A stretch of 41,570 nt of DNA from Nitrospira sp. CG24C (lineage in GTDB: Bacteria; Nitrospirota; Nitrospiria; Nitrospirales; Nitrospiraceae), in contig NEWR02000013.1 in the NCBI GenBank assembly GCA_002869885.2, positions 58,220 through 99,789 of the forward strand, given 5' to 3'. Positions 40,610 to 41,570 of the stretch are shown here, one piece after another. Numbering within the stretch: the stretch's first letter is position 1; each line of letters opens with the position of its first letter. A program made the position numbers and the translations under genes. Below the pieces are notes generated by a model. That model worked only from the letters and a program-made list of their open reading frames with translations, had not been told where the DNA came from and searched no databases.

Positions 40610-40627
40610 TTGGGAATAATATCCCAA
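40610..40627. promoter_or_regulatory. Operator-like dyad TTGGGA-N6-TCCCAA
   Basis: TTGGGAATAATATCCCAA, the longest arms of the set (6+6). It lies 86 bp before the start of the second multihaem cytochrome gene, in a position suited to control its promoter. Confidence 0.65.
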
Positions 40628-40712
40628 CTTTAAAATTGAATACTCAGTGCAGTGGAATCGAGGGGCAATATTGTTGGCGCAAGCGACCGATGTGCTCAGT
40701 GGCGGATACAAA

Positions 40713-41570
40713 ATGACACAATCGAATAGCTGGACAGGACGCCGGTTCTTTGCCTGGGCAATTGTTACTGGACTTCTGGCGGTATGCAGCTTGGCCTTGT
40801 TGATGCCGGATACCGCTTTTGCCCAGGGGAGTATCCGCACAGATATTGAAATCGATCACAGCAGCACTGGCTTCCCGCTCAGCGGCGGCCATGCGCAGGT
40901 CGTGTGTGAGCGGTGCCACTTGCAGGGCATTTTTCGAGGAACGCCGACGCAGTGCATGCAATGCCACTCACCAGGCGGACGAGTCGTCTCCACCTTTAAG
41001 CCGATGAACCACCTGCCGACCATGGTTAATTGCAGCAGCTGCCATCGGACGACAAATTGGACCCCCGCGTTCTTTACCCATAACGGTGTTGCTCCTGGAA
41101 CCTGCTCCAAATGCCATAATCAATCGACCGCGGCAGGCAAGTCTGCGAGTCATATTCCGACGACCATGAGCTGCGACAGTTGCCACCGGACGGTTGGCTG
41201 GACTGGTGCGGCCTTCAAGCATACGGGGGTTGGGCCAGGTACTTGTGCAACTTGCCACAACGGTATCCAGGCTCCGGGGAAGTCGGCCGGGCACGTGTCT
41301 ACAGCTGCTTCGTGCGATTCCTGCCATCGAATGGGCGCGGCGAATTGGCTGCTTGTGTCCAACGGATATGATCACACGGGGATCACGACGGGGTGCGCGA
41401 CCTGCCATAACGGAACGACAGCGCGGGGCAAGGCAACGACACACGTCCCGACGACGGCGGCCTGCGAGACGTGCCATCGCTCCACGACGACGTTTGTGGG
41501 GACCGCATTCAACCACACAGGGATCACGACGGGCTGCGCGACGTGCCATAACGGAACGACAGCGCGGGGC
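40713..41570 (+). CDS. Multihaem c-type cytochrome with 47-residue di-haem repeats, C-terminus outside the window
   Basis: 286 codons are seen and the frame is open at the edge. The signal peptide FFAWAIVTGLLAVCSLALLM ends in TAFA (cleavage after about residue 37). Ten CxxCH sites are present, in the order CERCH, CMQCH, CSSCH, CSKCH, CDSCH, CATCH, CDSCH, CATCH, CETCH, CATCH. Repeats follow the pattern FxHTG, CxxCHNG, AxGK, HxPTT, CxxCH. The last two have become nearly identical in DNA with a 141-bp (47-codon) offset, so the array may continue for many units. Each unit has two haem sites and two further conserved His. Probably an exported or surface electron-transfer protein, divergent from the 24-haem cytochrome operon. 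Confidence 0.92.
   Translation, partial: MTQSNSWTGRRFFAWAIVTGLLAVCSLALLMPDTAFAQGSIRTDIEIDHSSTGFPLSGGHAQVVCERCHLQGIFRGTPTQCMQCHSPGGRVVSTFKPMNHLPTMVNCSSCHRTTNWTPAFFTHNGVAPGTCSKCHNQSTAAGKSASHIPTTMSCDSCHRTVGWTGAAFKHTGVGPGTCATCHNGIQAPGKSAGHVSTAASCDSCHRMGAANWLLVSNGYDHTGITTGCATCHNGTTARGKATTHVPTTAACETCHRSTTTFVGTAFNHTGITTGCATCHNGTTARG
41380..41570 (+). repeat. 141-bp tandem repeat inside the cytochrome gene
   Basis: GGATCACGACGGGGTGCGCG at 41380 recurs at 41521 as GGATCACGACGGGCTGCGCG, and the following CATAACGGAACGACAGCGCG is identical in both. The period is 47 codons with two haem sites. The copy continues to the window edge. Confidence 0.85.

Larger units (their letters stand above)
40249..40712. 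promoter_or_regulatory. Divergent regulatory spacer of the two cytochrome loci
   Basis: 464 bp between the start codons of two divergent cytochrome transcription units. It holds three perfect TGGG-N8-CCCA dyads and one near-match (listed separately), and a short TTTGGTT word stretch near 40274-40295. No clear -35/-10 pair or sigma54 site was found. A Cys-rich 108-residue frame (40390-40716) overlaps the dyads and is not believed to be a gene. Confidence 0.55.

Noticed and set aside
40628-40712. Sigma54 promoter upstream of the second cytochrome
   Set aside because: GG pairs were tested for a GC 10 bases later (TTGGCGCAAGCGACCG, TGGAATCGAGGGGCA) and none fits the -24/-12 pattern.
40390-40716. 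Cys-rich 108-codon frame ending in the start codon of the second multihaem cytochrome
   Set aside because: The ATGA overlap and CRECRRC pattern are tempting, but it has no ribosome binding site or recognisable domain, and the operator-like dyads lie inside it. It would need a conserved homologue to be believed.

Overview
The window is a chromosomal segment of about 58-60 % GC (estimated by eye), densely coding on both strands. It most likely comes from a Nitrospira-like member of the Nitrospirota. That assignment is inferred from four things: large c-type multihaem cytochromes with a cytochrome b-like membrane partner, a folate-dependent trmFO, many GTG/TTG starts, and unusual intergenic inverted repeats that I associate with Nitrospira genomes. 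No rRNA gene or other decisive marker is present.

Layout. 1-1113 (-): start of a fatty-acyl-AMP ligase cut by the window edge. 1.5-5.6 kb (+): tRNA-Ser(CGA), a duplicated tRNA tail with hairpins, SRP RNA, then the classic dnaX-ebfC-recR block and a DksA/TraR-type zinc-finger gene. 5.7-7.6 kb (-): TPR lipoprotein, small lipoprotein, tRNA-Val(CAC). 7.7-12.5 kb (+): one tightly packed run trmFO-xerC-argB-M28 peptidase-unknown, behind a good sigma70-type promoter. 12.5-17.5 kb (-): gamma-carbonic-anhydrase-like protein, nagZ, pepA, queE and a HAD phosphatase lacking its N-terminus. 17.4-23.9 kb (+): tRNA-Leu(GAG) behind a full consensus promoter, a 1605-residue soluble GAF/PAS sensor kinase overlapping its NarL-type response regulator, and a lone receiver protein. 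24.0-27.9 kb (+): purE-purK and a membrane hybrid kinase whose phospho-acceptor His is Asn. 28.0-31.7 kb (-): rhomboid protease, DHH phosphoesterase, LOG-like protein, CBS-domain protein. 31.9-35.9 kb (+): DUF692-dus-maf and a secreted protein of unknown function. 35.9-40.2 kb (-): cytochrome b-like membrane protein, 24-haem cytochrome, and a TPR/gluzincin-like protein with a broken HExxH. 40.7 kb-end (+): start of a second, repeat-built multihaem cytochrome (at least 10 haems), running off the edge.

How it fits together. Most genes are housekeeping: DNA replication and repair, tRNA modification, arginine and purine synthesis, peptidoglycan recycling. The accessory part is the right end. There a quinol-oxidase-like membrane cytochrome b and a 24-haem secreted cytochrome lie divergent from another multihaem cytochrome. 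Between them is a 464-bp spacer with three perfect TGGG-N8-CCCA dyads and one near-perfect one, which looks like a regulated electron-transfer locus. The cytochrome repeats contain as many conserved extra histidines as haems, consistent with bis-His wires.

A second theme is the intergenic DNA. At least eleven gaps carry inverted repeats built from loosely repeated 8-10-nt words, with a different word at each locus. The best is a perfect 24-bp inverted repeat between SRP RNA and dnaX. A ~128-bp element with terminal inverted repeats and degenerate relatives are also dispersed here. No CRISPR, transposase or prophage genes were seen.
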